Below are positions 17,552-27,060 of a DNA stretch of 64,000 nt, piece after piece. The notes under the pieces are model-generated. The model was not told the origin of the DNA and ran no database searches. It was given only the letters and a program-made list of their open reading frames with translations. Each line of letters opens with the position of its first letter. The first letter of the stretch is position 1. The stretch lies in contig NZ_MLQS01000031.1 in assembly GCF_001866055.1 (NCBI RefSeq), positions 1 to 64,000 of the forward strand, in the 5' to 3' direction. This DNA is from Anaerobacillus alkalidiazotrophicus. GTDB lineage: Bacteria > Bacillota > Bacilli > Bacillales_H > Anaerobacillaceae. The position numbers and the translations under genes were made by a program.

Positions 17552-18484
17552 ATGGCAGAATGTACATACCAGAAAACATTATCTGAACTAGTTGATGAAG
17601 TAAAGAAGTATACGAAATTTGGTCGTGTGGCAGATTATATTCCTGTGTTAGGTGAAGCAGACCCTAATGCTCTTTCTGTAGCCATTTATAAAGGTAAAGG
17701 TTCATGTATAGCGGCAGGGTGTATCGAGGAAAAATTTACATTACAAAGTATTTCGAAAGTATTAGCATTAGCTTTAGCAATTATGGATCGAGGAGAGGAA
17801 TATGTTTTTTCAAGAGTTGGAATGGAACCAACAGGTGATCCGTTTAATTCGATCGCAAAATTAGAGTCGAATAGTCCCTCTAAACCATTGAACCCGATGA
17901 TTAATGCAGGTGCTTTAGCTGTAACTAATATGATTATTGGGAAAAACACAAATGAAAAGCTTGAACGAATTTTAGCGCTTATTCATGAAATGACAAGTAA
18001 TACGGATATCGGTTATTGTAACCGAGTTGCGCATTCAGAATTTGAGACAGCTTTTCTTAACCGTTCTTTATGTTACTTTATGAAACAACATAAAGTTATT
18101 GAAGGCGATATTGAAGAGCTATTAGAATTATATACAAAGCAATGTGCTATTTTAGTAAATTGCCATGATTTATCAAAAATAGGTTATGTCATTGCTAATG
18201 AAGGTCGAAATCCCCAAACAAGAAAACAAGTTATTCCACAACATATTGTTAGAATAGTGAATACATTTATGGTAACTTGTGGAATGTATAATTCTTCAGG
18301 TGAGTTCGCGATTCGAGTTGGTATCCCAGCGAAAAGTGGGGTGTCAGGTGGAATTATGGGAGCTGTTCCTCATGGAATTGGAATAGGAATTTACGGACCT
18401 GCTTTAGATGAGCGTGGTAATAGTTATGCTGGTATGAAATTGCTAGAAAGTTTATCAATAAAGTACGATTTAAGTATATTTTAA
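17552..18484 (+). CDS. glsA2: glutaminase (GlsA2/YlaM)
   Basis: Hydrolyses glutamine to glutamate and ammonia in the cytoplasm. 310 residues, the standard length of the serine-dependent beta-lactamase-fold glutaminases. The catalytic SxxK motif is SISK (Ser66, Lys69). The conserved [12 protein letters not shown] and [12 protein letters not shown] segments (substrate binding and KSG triad) are all present. ATG follows GGGAG. The position after ylaK and before ylaN is that of ylaM (GlsA2) in B. subtilis, not of the GlsA1 paralogue. A GCGC-type repeat follows directly. Confidence 0.95.
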   Translation: MAECTYQKTLSELVDEVKKYTKFGRVADYIPVLGEADPNALSVAIYKGKGSCIAAGCIEEKFTLQSISKVLALALAIMDRGEEYVFSRVGMEPTGDPFNSIAKLESNSPSKPLNPMINAGALAVTNMIIGKNTNEKLERILALIHEMTSNTDIGYCNRVAHSEFETAFLNRSLCYFMKQHKVIEGDIEELLELYTKQCAILVNCHDLSKIGYVIANEGRNPQTRKQVIPQHIVRIVNTFMVTCGMYNSSGEFAIRVGIPAKSGVSGGIMGAVPHGIGIGIYGPALDERGNSYAGMKLLESLSIKYDLSIF

Positions 18485-18489
18485 TATAA

Positions 18490-18702
18490 TAAGAATTTAT
18501 AAATTTTTAACTTAGAAACTGTCTAGCGCAAGCAGCCTACGAGCTTGGTCACTTCAGGCCTTTTCGGAAGCCAAAGAGCGGCTTCTGTCAAAGGCCGCCC
18601 CAGTGAAGCTACTACTTGGATTACTTCGAAGCTGCTTTGCTCTTGAGCAAACGGAGTGGCACAGGAGCAGCTGCTCGTGACCAAGGCGCTTGCGCTTTTC
18701 TA
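18490..18702 (+). repeat. GCGC-type dispersed repeat, longest copy
   Basis: Starts with AAGAATTTATAAATT, then GTCTAGCGCAAGC, continues with internal hairpins (AGGCCTTTTCGGAAGCC; GAGCAGCTGCTC) and ends CCAAGGCGCTTGCGCTTTTCT. Similar GCGC/TCTAGC repeats are common in Bacillaceae genomes. It fills the gap between glsA2 and ylaN. Related copies are at 25280, 37719 and 43224. Confidence 0.7.
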
Positions 18703-18848
18703 AATATAGCACTTATAGTATTGTAGCCGTTAATAGAGAATATTTCTAAGCTTGAATTCCTATAAAAACTTTTAAAATATTGCATTTTCTTACTATTAAG
18801 GCTATCATAGGGTAATAAGGGACAGTGACTCGTATGGGAGGGAAAGAA

Positions 18849-19133
18849 ATGTCTAATGAAGCGGTAAAAGGACATCATGAAAAAGCGTACGCCCTTCTAA
18901 AAGCGGATGCAAATAAAATATTAAAGCTCATTGAAGTTCAAATGGCGAATTTAACAATGCCTCAATGCCCTCTGTATGAAGAGGTGTTAGATACACAAAT
19001 GTTTGGTTTGTCTAGGGAAATTGACTTTGCCATTCGACTAGAGTTAATTGATGAAGAAGTGGGTAAGCAATTGTTAGCACAACTCGAGCGAGAGCTTGCA
19101 ACTCTTCATGAAGCATCAACAAAAAGATTATAA
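18849..19133 (+). CDS. ylaN: UPF0358 protein YlaN
   Basis: 94-residue small helical protein of the UPF0358 family. YlaN is essential in B. subtilis on standard media, and recent work links it to iron binding and to relieving Fur repression. Recognisable blocks are [44 protein letters not shown] and [13 protein letters not shown] 18849 follows GGGAGGGAAAG; a longer frame from 18825 has no site. In B. subtilis ftsW follows ylaN; here there is only a hairpin and 300 bases of non-coding DNA before pycA. Confidence 0.93.
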   Translation: MSNEAVKGHHEKAYALLKADANKILKLIEVQMANLTMPQCPLYEEVLDTQMFGLSREIDFAIRLELIDEEVGKQLLAQLERELATLHEASTKRL

Positions 19134-19156
19134 GAAGACGACTCTAGGAGAACTTT

Positions 19157-19197
19157 TCTCCTTAAAAAGAAAAGCAAAAACTTACTTTTTAAGGAGA
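19157..19197 (+). terminator. hairpin after ylaN
   Basis: Perfect 13-base stem TCTCCTTAAAAAG/CTTTTTAAGGAGA. The T-rich part is in the stem and no T-run follows immediately. The rest of 19134-19448 shows no gene; the -10-like TATGAT near 19420 is a weak candidate promoter for pycA. Confidence 0.6.
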
Positions 19198-19448
19198 TGT
19201 ATACTTCCTATGGGTCGTTTTTTATTTATTTTATTTATAACAAATTTGAGAAGTTAGTGTGATGTTTAGTTTCAGTTTTTTTGAGCACGTTCTTTTCGTA
19301 AAGTGGTGAAAGTCCACCTAATAAACGGAAAAAAGTAAGAGTATTAACATTCTAAGCTTTTATAAAATTCGGTCTTAACTAATAATGAAACTACTTTTAT
19401 TATAAAGAAAAATAATGATATGATAGTTATTAAATAAGGAGGAGTTTG

Positions 19449-22400
19449 ATGAATAGGTTGACTAAAATCAAAAAAGTATTGGTAGCAAATCGTGGTGAAA
19501 TAGCGATTCGTATTTTCCGGGCATGTACAGAACTACATATACGCACAGTGGCTATTTATTCAAAAGAAGACACTGGTTCATACCACAGATACAAAGCTGA
19601 TGAAGCATACTTAGTTGGAGAAGGCAAAAAACCAATCGATGCATACTTAGACATTGAGGGTATTATTGAGATTGCTAAACGAAACGACGTTGATGCCATT
19701 CATCCAGGTTATGGTTTTCTTTCAGAAAATATTCAATTTGCAAAACGCTGTGAGGAAGAAGGCTTACTATTCATCGGTCCAACATCTGAACATTTAAATA
19801 TGTTTGGTGATAAAGTACAAGCAAGAAAGCAAGCTATTAATGCAGGTTTACCAGTTATTCCAGGTAGTGATGGTCCGGTTCAATCTGTTAACGATGTTGA
19901 ATTATTTGCCAATGAACATGGATTTCCGTTTATTATAAAAGCTTCCTTAGGCGGTGGTGGCCGAGGAATGAGAATTGTTCGAACTAAGGACGAATTAAAA
20001 GAGGCGTATGATCGTGCAAAATCAGAGGCGAAATCTGCTTTTGGTAATGATGAAGTATATGTTGAAAAGTTTGTTGAGAATCCAAAGCATATTGAAATTC
20101 AAATCTTAGGAGATGAAAAAGGGAATATTATCCACCTTTATGATCGTGATTGTTCCGTACAACGAAGACACCAAAAAGTTGTTGAAATTGCACCAAGTGT
20201 TTCGCTAACAGAAGAAGTTCGTCTTAAAATCTGTAAAGCTGCAGTAAAATTAATGAGAAATGTCAATTACATAAATGCAGGAACTGTTGAGTTTTTAGTA
20301 ACGGAAACAGGTGAATTTTATTTTATCGAAGTAAACCCTAGGGTTCAAGTAGAACATACAATTACAGAAATGGTTACTGGTATTGATATTGTTCAATCAC
20401 AAATTTTTATTACTGATGGAGAAGAACTTCATGGTAATAACATGAATATACCTATCCAGGAAAAAATAATGTGTCATGGATATGCCATTCAATCACGGGT
20501 AACGACGGAAGATCCAAGTAATAACTTTATGCCTGATACTGGAAAAATTACTGTTTATCGTTCAGGGGGGGGCTTTGGTGTTCGTTTAGATGCAGGTAAT
20601 GGATTTCAAGGTTCAGTAATATCTCCTTACTATGATTCACTTTTAGTTAAATTATCTACTTGGGCCTTAAACTTTGAAGATGCTGCATCGAAAATGTTAA
20701 GAAATTTACGGGAATTTCGTATTCGAGGTATCAAAACAAATATTGCATTTTTAGAAAATGTTGTACAGCATGAGAAGTTTTTAAACGGTCATTACAATAC
20801 ATCTTTTATTGATACTACTCCTGAATTGTTCGTTTTTCCGAAGAGGAAAGACCGTGGTACGAAGATGTTAAGCTTTATTGGTGAAACAACAATAAATGGG
20901 TATCCAGGGTTAGAAAAGAAGAAGAAGCCAGTATTTGATCATCCACAAATTCCTAAATTAAGGCTGTTAGATCCTATTCCGAATGGTACAAAACAACTAT
21001 TAGAGGAAAGAGGGGCAGAAGGTGTTGCAAAATGGGTAAAAGAACAAAAGGAAGTTCTTTTAACAGATACAACATTTCGTGATGCTCATCAATCCCTATT
21101 GGCGACTCGTGTGAGAACACATGATTTAAAGCGAATTGCTGAACCTACATCAAGAATGCTTCCTAATCTATTTTCATCGGAAATGTGGGGAGGGGCTACC
21201 TTTGATGTTGCAATGAGATTTTTACATGAAGATCCATGGGAAAGATTATTGACATTAAGGAAACAAATGCCGAACCTTCTACTTCAAATGTTATTACGTT
21301 CATCTAATGCTGTGGGTTATACAAACTATCCAGATAATTTAATTAAGGAGTTTGTTCAAAAGTCTGCAGTTGCAGGCATTGACGTTTTCCGTATTTTCGA
21401 TAGTTTAAACTGGGTGAAAGGTATGACGTTAACGATTGATGCTGTCCGTGAATCTGGAAAGATTGCAGAGGCAACAATGTGTTATACAGGAGACATCTTA
21501 AATCCTAATCGCTCGAAATACGATTTGAATTATTATAAAAACTTAGCAAAAGAGTTAGAACAATCTGGTGCTCATATTTTAGGCATTAAAGATATGGCTG
21601 GGTTATTAAAGCCTCAAGCGGCATACACCCTTGTTTCTGCATTAAAAGAAACCATTGACATTCCGATACACCTACATACTCATGATACGAGTGGGAATGG
21701 TATATTTACTTATGCTAAGGCGATCGAAGCTGGTGTAGATATTGTTGATGTAGCAGTTGGTTCAATGGCAGGACTTACATCTCAACCAAGTGCAAATTCT
21801 TTATATTATGCTCTAGAAGGAAGCGAAAGAAAACCAAATATTGATATTAAGTCACTTGAAAAATTAGGGATATTCTGGGAGGATACTCGCAAATTCTATC
21901 AAGGTTTTGAAAGTGGTATGATGGCTCCTCATTCTGAGGTATATGAGCATGAAATGCCAGGTGGTCAATATAGTAACCTACAACAACAAGCAAAAGCAGT
22001 TGGTTTAAAAGATAGATGGGATGAAGTGAAAAAAATGTATCGAACTGTAAATGATATGTTCGGTGATGTTGTAAAGGTAACCCCTTCGTCGAAAATTGTT
22101 GGAGACATGGCATTATTTATGGTTCAAAATAATTTAACGGAAAAAGAAATAATGGAACATGGTGCCTCATTAGATTTCCCTGATTCGGTTGTTGAGTTTT
22201 TCCAAGGGTATTTAGGCCAACCTTACAAAGGTTTTCCAGAGAAATTACAAAAAATTATTCTTAAAGGTCAAGAAGCCATTACGGAAAGACCAGGAGAATT
22301 ACTCCCACCCGTTGATTTTGAAGCACTAAAGAAAGAGTTATTCGGAATATTAAATCGTCAAGTTACCGATTTTGATATCATTTCGTATGCTCTTTATCCA

Positions 22401-22901
22401 AAAATTTATTTAGAGCAACAAAGGTTTTGCGAATCATTTGGGGATGTTTCTGTTATCGATACACCAACGTTTTTATATGGGCTTCGTTTAGGTGAAGAGG
22501 TTGAGGTAGAAATTGAAAAAGGGAAAACTCTTATCGTAAAACTTGTATCAATTGGTGAAGCTCAAAAAGACGGTACGCGTGTCATTTATTTTGAATTAAA
22601 TGGTCAACCTCGTGAAGTAGTTATTAAAGATCAAAATGTAGAGACTACTATAGTAGCAAAAACGAAAGCTGACAAAACTAACCCGAATCATATTGGGGCA
22701 ACTATGCCTGGTACAGTAGTTAAAACATTAGTTGAAAATGGAGACAAAGTAAAAAAAGGTGATCATTTAATGATTACAGAAGCGATGAAGATGGAGACGA
22801 CCGTACAGGCACCGTTCGACGGCTTTGTGAAACGCATCTATGTTCATAGCGGTGAAGCAATTCAAACCGGAGATTTATTGATCGACCTAAGTAATAATTA
22901 A
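19449..22901 (+). CDS. pycA: pyruvate carboxylase
   Basis: Biotin enzyme that carboxylates pyruvate to oxaloacetate, feeding the TCA cycle and gluconeogenesis. 1150 residues, full length for the single-chain form. The biotin carboxylase domain comes first (about 1-450: ANRGEIAIRIFRA, GGGGRGMRIV, the FIEVNPRVQVEHT motif), then the carboxyltransferase domain (about 535-1000: LTDTTFRDAHQSLLATR, the metal-binding HLHTHDTSGN, and the carbamylated-lysine motif GIKDMAG), then the biotin carrier domain at the end with EAMKMET (biotinyl Lys about 1114). ATG 19449 follows AAGGAGGAG; the codon before it is a TTG that is too close. Confidence 0.98.
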   Translation: MNRLTKIKKVLVANRGEIAIRIFRACTELHIRTVAIYSKEDTGSYHRYKADEAYLVGEGKKPIDAYLDIEGIIEIAKRNDVDAIHPGYGFLSENIQFAKRCEEEGLLFIGPTSEHLNMFGDKVQARKQAINAGLPVIPGSDGPVQSVNDVELFANEHGFPFIIKASLGGGGRGMRIVRTKDELKEAYDRAKSEAKSAFGNDEVYVEKFVENPKHIEIQILGDEKGNIIHLYDRDCSVQRRHQKVVEIAPSVSLTEEVRLKICKAAVKLMRNVNYINAGTVEFLVTETGEFYFIEVNPRVQVEHTITEMVTGIDIVQSQIFITDGEELHGNNMNIPIQEKIMCHGYAIQSRVTTEDPSNNFMPDTGKITVYRSGGGFGVRLDAGNGFQGSVISPYYDSLLVKLSTWALNFEDAASKMLRNLREFRIRGIKTNIAFLENVVQHEKFLNGHYNTSFIDTTPELFVFPKRKDRGTKMLSFIGETTINGYPGLEKKKKPVFDHPQIPKLRLLDPIPNGTKQLLEERGAEGVAKWVKEQKEVLLTDTTFRDAHQSLLATRVRTHDLKRIAEPTSRMLPNLFSSEMWGGATFDVAMRFLHEDPWERLLTLRKQMPNLLLQMLLRSSNAVGYTNYPDNLIKEFVQKSAVAGIDVFRIFDSLNWVKGMTLTIDAVRESGKIAEATMCYTGDILNPNRSKYDLNYYKNLAKELEQSGAHILGIKDMAGLLKPQAAYTLVSALKETIDIPIHLHTHDTSGNGIFTYAKAIEAGVDIVDVAVGSMAGLTSQPSANSLYYALEGSERKPNIDIKSLEKLGIFWEDTRKFYQGFESGMMAPHSEVYEHEMPGGQYSNLQQQAKAVGLKDRWDEVKKMYRTVNDMFGDVVKVTPSSKIVGDMALFMVQNNLTEKEIMEHGASLDFPDSVVEFFQGYLGQPYKGFPEKLQKIILKGQEAITERPGELLPPVDFEALKKELFGILNRQVTDFDIISYALYPKIYLEQQRFCESFGDVSVIDTPTFLYGLRLGEEVEVEIEKGKTLIVKLVSIGEAQKDGTRVIYFELNGQPREVVIKDQNVETTIVAKTKADKTNPNHIGATMPGTVVKTLVENGDKVKKGDHLMITEAMKMETTVQAPFDGFVKRIYVHSGEAIQTGDLLIDLSNN

Positions 22902-22937
22902 TAAAAAATGCAAGGGCAATTGCCTTTGCATTTTTTG
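22902..22937 (+). terminator. terminator of pycA
   Basis: The stem AAAAAATGCAA ... TTGCATTTTTT has the inner GGCAATTGCC palindrome, one wobble pair and a T-run. Confidence 0.9.
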
Positions 22938-23390
22938 GTTTGTTTCGTATTAGACTATTAATAACAGATTGATGATTTTATATTTATTATTCTCGCTATT
23001 TCTAACTGGTGAACTGTTCGTTATTGGTAATTATGAAATTTACTCAGTCAAAGCTGAACTTCAATCAGTGGGGGGTTCCTTCATCCCCCACCTAAACTTT
23101 TCGATTTTCTTAAGTTTTGAGATGGGGGTTTTACTTGCCCCTTAAGAGAGGGATAAATAAAGATTCCAAAAAATCGCAAGTGAATATAATTTCATTAACA
23201 CTATACTAATGTTATAATCTTAATGTAGTTAAAAACAAAAGTGATGAAAATCACTGCGTATTTGTATATAATATGTTTGATAAATTTATTTACACTAAGA
23301 ATATGTTAGTTACTTCTTGCGTAACAAATAATATGCTGAAAAACTTAATGTATATAAATTAAATAGATTAATAGATGTGGGGTGAATGAT
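22938..23390. other. pycA-ctaB intergenic region
   Basis: Holds a minus-strand A/C hybrid repeat at 23049-23160 and A+T-rich DNA before ctaB with two TATAAT boxes (near 23214 and 23266). The first of them is preceded by TG as an extended -10. In B. subtilis the divergent heme A synthase gene ctaA lies here; I see no remnant of it. Confidence 0.5.
23049..23160 (-). repeat. A-B-C repeat, A/C hybrid form
   Basis: Read on the minus strand it begins as module A (TTATCCCTCTCTTAAGGGGC ... AAAGTTTAGGTGGGGGAT). It then passes directly into the 3' half of module C (GAAGGAACCCCCCACTGATTG ... AGTTCAGC). The B module and the adjoining halves are missing, with the junction at the shared GTGGGGGAT. Confidence 0.85.
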
Positions 23391-24323
23391 TTGAACAAAA
23401 CTATTCTCGAAAGTACAAATGTACTAAAACATCCAACGACAACTAACAGCAGTGGCAATGGCACATGGAGAGATTTTCTTTCTTTAACAAAAATGGGTAT
23501 CGTTATGTCAAATATGATAACAGCTTTTGCCGGACTGTATTTAGCTGCATATTATACGGATATTTCTTTAATTTCAAATATACATCTTGTAATTTTGGGG
23601 TTATTAGGGTCTGCCCTAGTTATGGCGGGTGGATGTAGTTTAAATAACTATATTGATAGAGATATAGACCATTTAATGGAACGAACGAGCGGGCGACCGA
23701 CAGTCACTGGGAAAATTTCAGATAATCAAGTTTTGATCTTTGGCCTTGCATTATCGGCATTAGGTATGGTTTTATTATTATTAACAACATCAGTAGCTGC
23801 GGTTTTAGGTTTAGTTGGTCTAGTTTTTTACGTTGTCATTTACACAATGTGGACAAAAAGAACAACATCACTAAATACTATTGTTGGTAGTGTTTCAGGA
23901 GCAGTACCGCCACTTATAGGATGGGCGGTTATAGACCCGAGTTTACATCCGATTGCTTGGATATTGTTTTTAATTATGTTTATTTGGCAACCACCTCATT
24001 TTTTAGCGTTAGCAATGAAACGTTGTGAGGAGTACAGAAAAGCTGGTATTCCTATGCTTCCTGTAGTATCGGGATTTCAAGTTACTAAACGACAGATGGT
24101 TTTATATGTTGCTATTCTTATTCCAGTTTCATTGATGGTTTCACCTATGTTTGGTCCAGTTTATACTGTTATTACAGGCATGTTAGGAGCTGGGTGGCTT
24201 GTACTTGGTATAAGAGGCTTTTTTATGAGAGATGATATGAAATGGGCTAAATTAATGTTTGTCTATTCATTGAATTACTTAACAATTATTTTTGTATTAA
24301 TGGTTGTTCTTCACATTGTTTAA
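23391..24323 (+). CDS. ctaB: heme O synthase (protoheme IX farnesyltransferase)
   Basis: Integral membrane prenyltransferase of the UbiA superfamily that adds a farnesyl group to heme B to make heme O, the precursor of heme A. About 310 residues with 8-9 hydrophobic segments. The two aspartate-rich motifs are visible: [15 protein letters not shown] with TSGRP, and the second loop around [16 protein letters not shown]. Also present is the CtaB signature [19 protein letters not shown] at 23391 is preferred because GGGGTG is six bases away; GTG 23382 is the alternative. Unlike in B. subtilis, no ctaC-ctaG genes follow. Confidence 0.93.
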   Translation: MNKTILESTNVLKHPTTTNSSGNGTWRDFLSLTKMGIVMSNMITAFAGLYLAAYYTDISLISNIHLVILGLLGSALVMAGGCSLNNYIDRDIDHLMERTSGRPTVTGKISDNQVLIFGLALSALGMVLLLLTTSVAAVLGLVGLVFYVVIYTMWTKRTTSLNTIVGSVSGAVPPLIGWAVIDPSLHPIAWILFLIMFIWQPPHFLALAMKRCEEYRKAGIPMLPVVSGFQVTKRQMVLYVAILIPVSLMVSPMFGPVYTVITGMLGAGWLVLGIRGFFMRDDMKWAKLMFVYSLNYLTIIFVLMVVLHIV

Positions 24324-24463
24324 ATTCTATAATTATAAGTAATAAGTGCTAAATACTCTTAGGGGGATTATTTTTCAATTTGGAGTGTAATGGTTCGTAA
24401 AATTCTCTTAAATCGAAGTGTTTTAGGTAGAAGATAATCTGCAATCTTTAAAAATTCGGATAA

Positions 24464-24652
24464 AGCTAAAACACAACAAGCAGTAGGGGATGAAGGGAAA
24501 TCTCTTACTGCTATATTTTATCCCGCTCTTAAGGGGCAGTAAGAATCCCACCTCAAAGCTAAAGAAAATCGAAAAGTTGAGGTGGGTGATTAACTCCTCC
24601 TAAAGGTCCAATATAGAATAACTAATCATTAGAGAAAGCTGATGATTAGTTC
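24464..24652 (+). repeat. A-B-C repeat, permuted C-A-B copy
   Basis: Module C-like sequence comes first (GCAGTAGGGGATGAAGG ... TCTTACTGC, to about 24513). Then comes a full A (TATCCCGCTCTTAAGGGGCA ... AGGTGGGTGATTAACT) and a B hairpin (GAATAACTAATCATTAG ... GATGATTAGTTC). It occupies the ctaB-ctaM gap; the other 200 bases of that gap hold no gene. Confidence 0.8.
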
Positions 24653-24711
24653 TGCATTATTTGTTAGTGGGATTTAGTAAAAAGAAATAACATTAGAAAG
24701 GAGATCTATGC

Positions 24712-25164
24712 ATGAATATAGCTTTAATAAATGCAATTTTTATTGCAATTAGTGCAATTTTTGTAGCAGTTGGATGGTTTGTGGTCGCAAATGGCAATAA
24801 AGAATTACATAAGAAAATGATGTTTCTAGGTGCATTATTCGCAACGATATTTTTTGTTACTTATGTTTCAAAAACGATACTTGTTGGAAGTACAGCTTTT
24901 GGTGGACCAGAGGAGGTAAAGATATACTATACTCTTTTCTTAATTTTTCATATTATATTGGCAATGTCAGCTGCGGTGTTAGGAATTATAACTCTAGTAT
25001 CAGGGTACAAAAACAATATGAGGCTACACCGAAAATTAGGGCCGATTACATCCATCATTTGGTTTTGTGGTGCATCAACAGGAATTATCGTGTATTTACT
25101 GCTTTACGTTATTTATCCACCGGGAGAAGTAACAAATGTGTTTCGAGCTATCTGGGGTTTTTAA
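24712..25164 (+). CDS. ctaM: DUF420 membrane protein CtaM
   Basis: 150-residue protein with four membrane helices, of the DUF420 family (CtaM in Staphylococcus aureus, YozB in B. subtilis). CtaM is required for assembly or activity of heme-A-containing terminal oxidases. Family features are visible: the N-terminal helix, HKKMMFLGALFATIFFVTYVSK, LIFHIILAMSAAVLGIITL, and RLHRKLGPITSIIWFCGASTGIIVYLLLY, with conserved histidines H-K-K-M, FHI and RLHRK. ATG lies eight bases after AAAGGAG. It stands alone behind ctaB although its known partners, the oxidase subunits, are absent nearby. Confidence 0.88.
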   Translation: MNIALINAIFIAISAIFVAVGWFVVANGNKELHKKMMFLGALFATIFFVTYVSKTILVGSTAFGGPEEVKIYYTLFLIFHIILAMSAAVLGIITLVSGYKNNMRLHRKLGPITSIIWFCGASTGIIVYLLLYVIYPPGEVTNVFRAIWGF

Positions 25165-25183
25165 TTTATATCATAGGTAATAT

Positions 25184-25214
25184 AAAACTGGTGGCCTATT
25201 AGGCCACCAGTTTA
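25184..25214 (+). terminator. terminator of ctaM
   Basis: Stem AAACTGGTGGCCT/AGGCCACCAGTTT with a two-base loop; moderate T-run. Confidence 0.75.
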
Positions 25215-25250
25215 TCTTTGTACTTTAAGAAAGTTTAACTTCGCTATAGG

Positions 25251-25273
25251 ACTTGGCGATAAGCCAAGTTTTT
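25251..25273 (+). terminator. second hairpin with T-run after ctaM
   Basis: ACTTGGC/GCCAAGT with a five-base loop followed by TTTTT. It backs up the stronger hairpin at 25184. Confidence 0.5.
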
Positions 25274-25279
25274 CTAACA

Positions 25280-25352
25280 TAATCAGAATTTATAAATTTC
25301 TAATTTAAAAGTAGTAACGGCGTCTAGCTCCATACGCCTTGCGCTCTTCTTT
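25280..25352 (+). repeat. GCGC-type dispersed repeat, short copy
   Basis: ATAATCAGAATTTATAAATT, then GGCGTCTAGCTCCATACGCC and TTGCGCTCTTCTTTC: the head and tail of the family with the centre deleted. It lies between convergent genes. Confidence 0.65.
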
Positions 25353-25362
25353 CTTTCTAAAA

Positions 25363-26421
25363 TTAAATTTTAAAGTTAGCTTTTATTATTCCAGCTTCTT
25401 TCGCTGATGTAAAGAGGATTACCACTAGAGGACCGACGATAAAACCAATGACTCCTAAAAGCATTAATCCAATATACATGGCAATTAATGTTGCTAATGG
25501 AGAAAGACCAATTTGTTGCCCCATAACTTTAGGTTCTACCGTTCTTCTAATAATTAATAAAATACCAGCTAATACAAGTAATTTCGTTGCTATTGCCATA
25601 TTACCTGCAATTAAATGGTAAATTGCCCAGGGGGCTAAAATCGCTATAGAACCAATAATTGGAATGAAATCAATGATCCATATGATAAAAGCCATTAATA
25701 AGGCTACTTCAGGAACAATTAATAAAAGTCCAATTAGAGAAACGATAAAAATAATAATACTAACCAAAAATTGGGCTTTGATAAAGCCGAAAATAACAAA
25801 GGAAAGTCTAGATGACATAAACTGAACTTTATCTTTTGTTTTTTCAGATAAATGTGTGAATATTTTCTCCTTTATCTTTGGAAGTTCTAATAAAAATAGA
25901 TAGAGAGCTATAAGGTAAACGAGAAAGGTTACTAAGTAACTAGGTATCTTCGTTAGAATTGATGTTATATCGCTAAAGAAGTTTCGGCTACTTACAGTGC
26001 TTCTTAAACCACTTAGAGTGTCTTGAACATAGCTATCAATTTCGCGAACAAGTTCAGTAGGTAGGTCTTCAAACTTATCATTTAAATTGCTTTGCATATC
26101 CATCCATGCATAATTAATTTCCGTAATATATGAAGGTAAATTTTTAACAAAATAATCCGCTTGTGTTATAGCTTTTGTAGTTATAAAGTAACCAATCAAG
26201 CCTATAAAGCATAGAAATATCATAAAGACTATAAAAACTGCTAAGTTTCTTTTCACTTTCGTTCCCTTTTGTATTACACGAACTATAGGAGTAAGAAGCA
26301 TCGCAGTAATTAGTGCAGCTATTATAGGCATTGATACAGGTAATATAAAATACCCTAATATGATAATTATTATTATTGTAGTAATGATTATAAGGTTCTT
26401 TTTGGAAAATATTGCAGACAT
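25363..26421 (-). CDS. AI-2E family transporter, YtvI-like
   Basis: 352-residue polytopic membrane protein of the AI-2E transporter (PerM/YdiK) superfamily. The pattern is two N-terminal helices, a helix, a long extracytoplasmic region (about residues 85-150), then further helices ending with the family signature EPKVMGQQIGLSPLATLIAMYIGL. The closest named relative I can think of is the sporulation membrane protein YtvI, which has the same length and C-terminal pattern, but this is inference. ATG follows GAGAGGAG. Single minus-strand gene between ctaM and the Asp23 gene, not part of the B. subtilis gene order here. Confidence 0.75.
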   Translation of the reverse strand: MSAIFSKKNLIIITTIIIIIILGYFILPVSMPIIAALITAMLLTPIVRVIQKGTKVKRNLAVFIVFMIFLCFIGLIGYFITTKAITQADYFVKNLPSYITEINYAWMDMQSNLNDKFEDLPTELVREIDSYVQDTLSGLRSTVSSRNFFSDITSILTKIPSYLVTFLVYLIALYLFLLELPKIKEKIFTHLSEKTKDKVQFMSSRLSFVIFGFIKAQFLVSIIIFIVSLIGLLLIVPEVALLMAFIIWIIDFIPIIGSIAILAPWAIYHLIAGNMAIATKLLVLAGILLIIRRTVEPKVMGQQIGLSPLATLIAMYIGLMLLGVIGFIVGPLVVILFTSAKEAGIIKANFKI

Positions 26422-26559
26422 TTCAAACTCCTCTCATTGTGGACACCATATAACTATTATAGTATGTATTCGCTTAGAATTACAATGAATTATGTATCAA
26501 TGAACAAGAATGTAATTGAAATGTATTGTTTTTGACTCCAAAACGAAAAGGAGTGATTT

Positions 26560-26907
26560 ATGATGTTACAAAAACATCTCGATAAAGGGGACTTGTATAT
26601 TTTTGATGATGTAATTAAATATATAACAAGTATTGCTTTTTCGGAAATTGATGGAGTTGAGTGTAGTTCAACTACGATTAGAAGCAAGTTGCTTGATACA
26701 ATTATAGGAAACCCGAGTAATATTAATATTAAAACGACCAAAGAAGAGGTTTCTGTGCAATTAAAGGTAAGCATTAGGTTAGGAAAAAATATACCGGATA
26801 CAATTTATGAACTGCAAAGCGTGGTAAAAAATCATGTCGAGTTATTTACTGGATTTACAGTATCAGAAGTAAATGTACTTGTAGATGGGATCATTATAGA
26901 TGAATGA
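26560..26907 (+). CDS. Asp23/Gls24 family envelope stress protein
   Basis: 115-residue cytoplasmic protein of the Asp23/Gls24 (DUF322) family. The pattern is the helix VIKYITSIAFSEIDGVECSS, the strand EVSVQLKVSIRLGKNIPDTIYELQSVVKNHVE and the final GFTVSEVNVLVDGI. Members link to the membrane and to envelope-stress or lipid-related functions, but the exact role differs between paralogues. ATG at 26560 (or 26563) follows AAAAGGAG. Probably a single-gene unit; the gene upstream is divergent and the AlaX-type gene downstream is 153 bases away. Confidence 0.82.
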   Translation: MMLQKHLDKGDLYIFDDVIKYITSIAFSEIDGVECSSTTIRSKLLDTIIGNPSNINIKTTKEEVSVQLKVSIRLGKNIPDTIYELQSVVKNHVELFTGFTVSEVNVLVDGIIIDE

Positions 26908-27060
26908 AGCGTTTGGGCATTTACTCATTCGCTTTTATTTTTCGTTAACTTTGAATATAAACAAGCTAATTTCCAATAAATGTGATAGTATGAAAACGAT
27001 AAGCTTAATTTCAATTTGATTTATTTTTATACGATGAAATTTTATAAGAGGATGAAATTG

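Noticed and set aside
19290..19350. Possible riboswitch before pycA (AAGTGGTGAAAGTCCACC)
   Set aside because: A short GTGG/CCAC hairpin only; it does not match any riboswitch core that I know.
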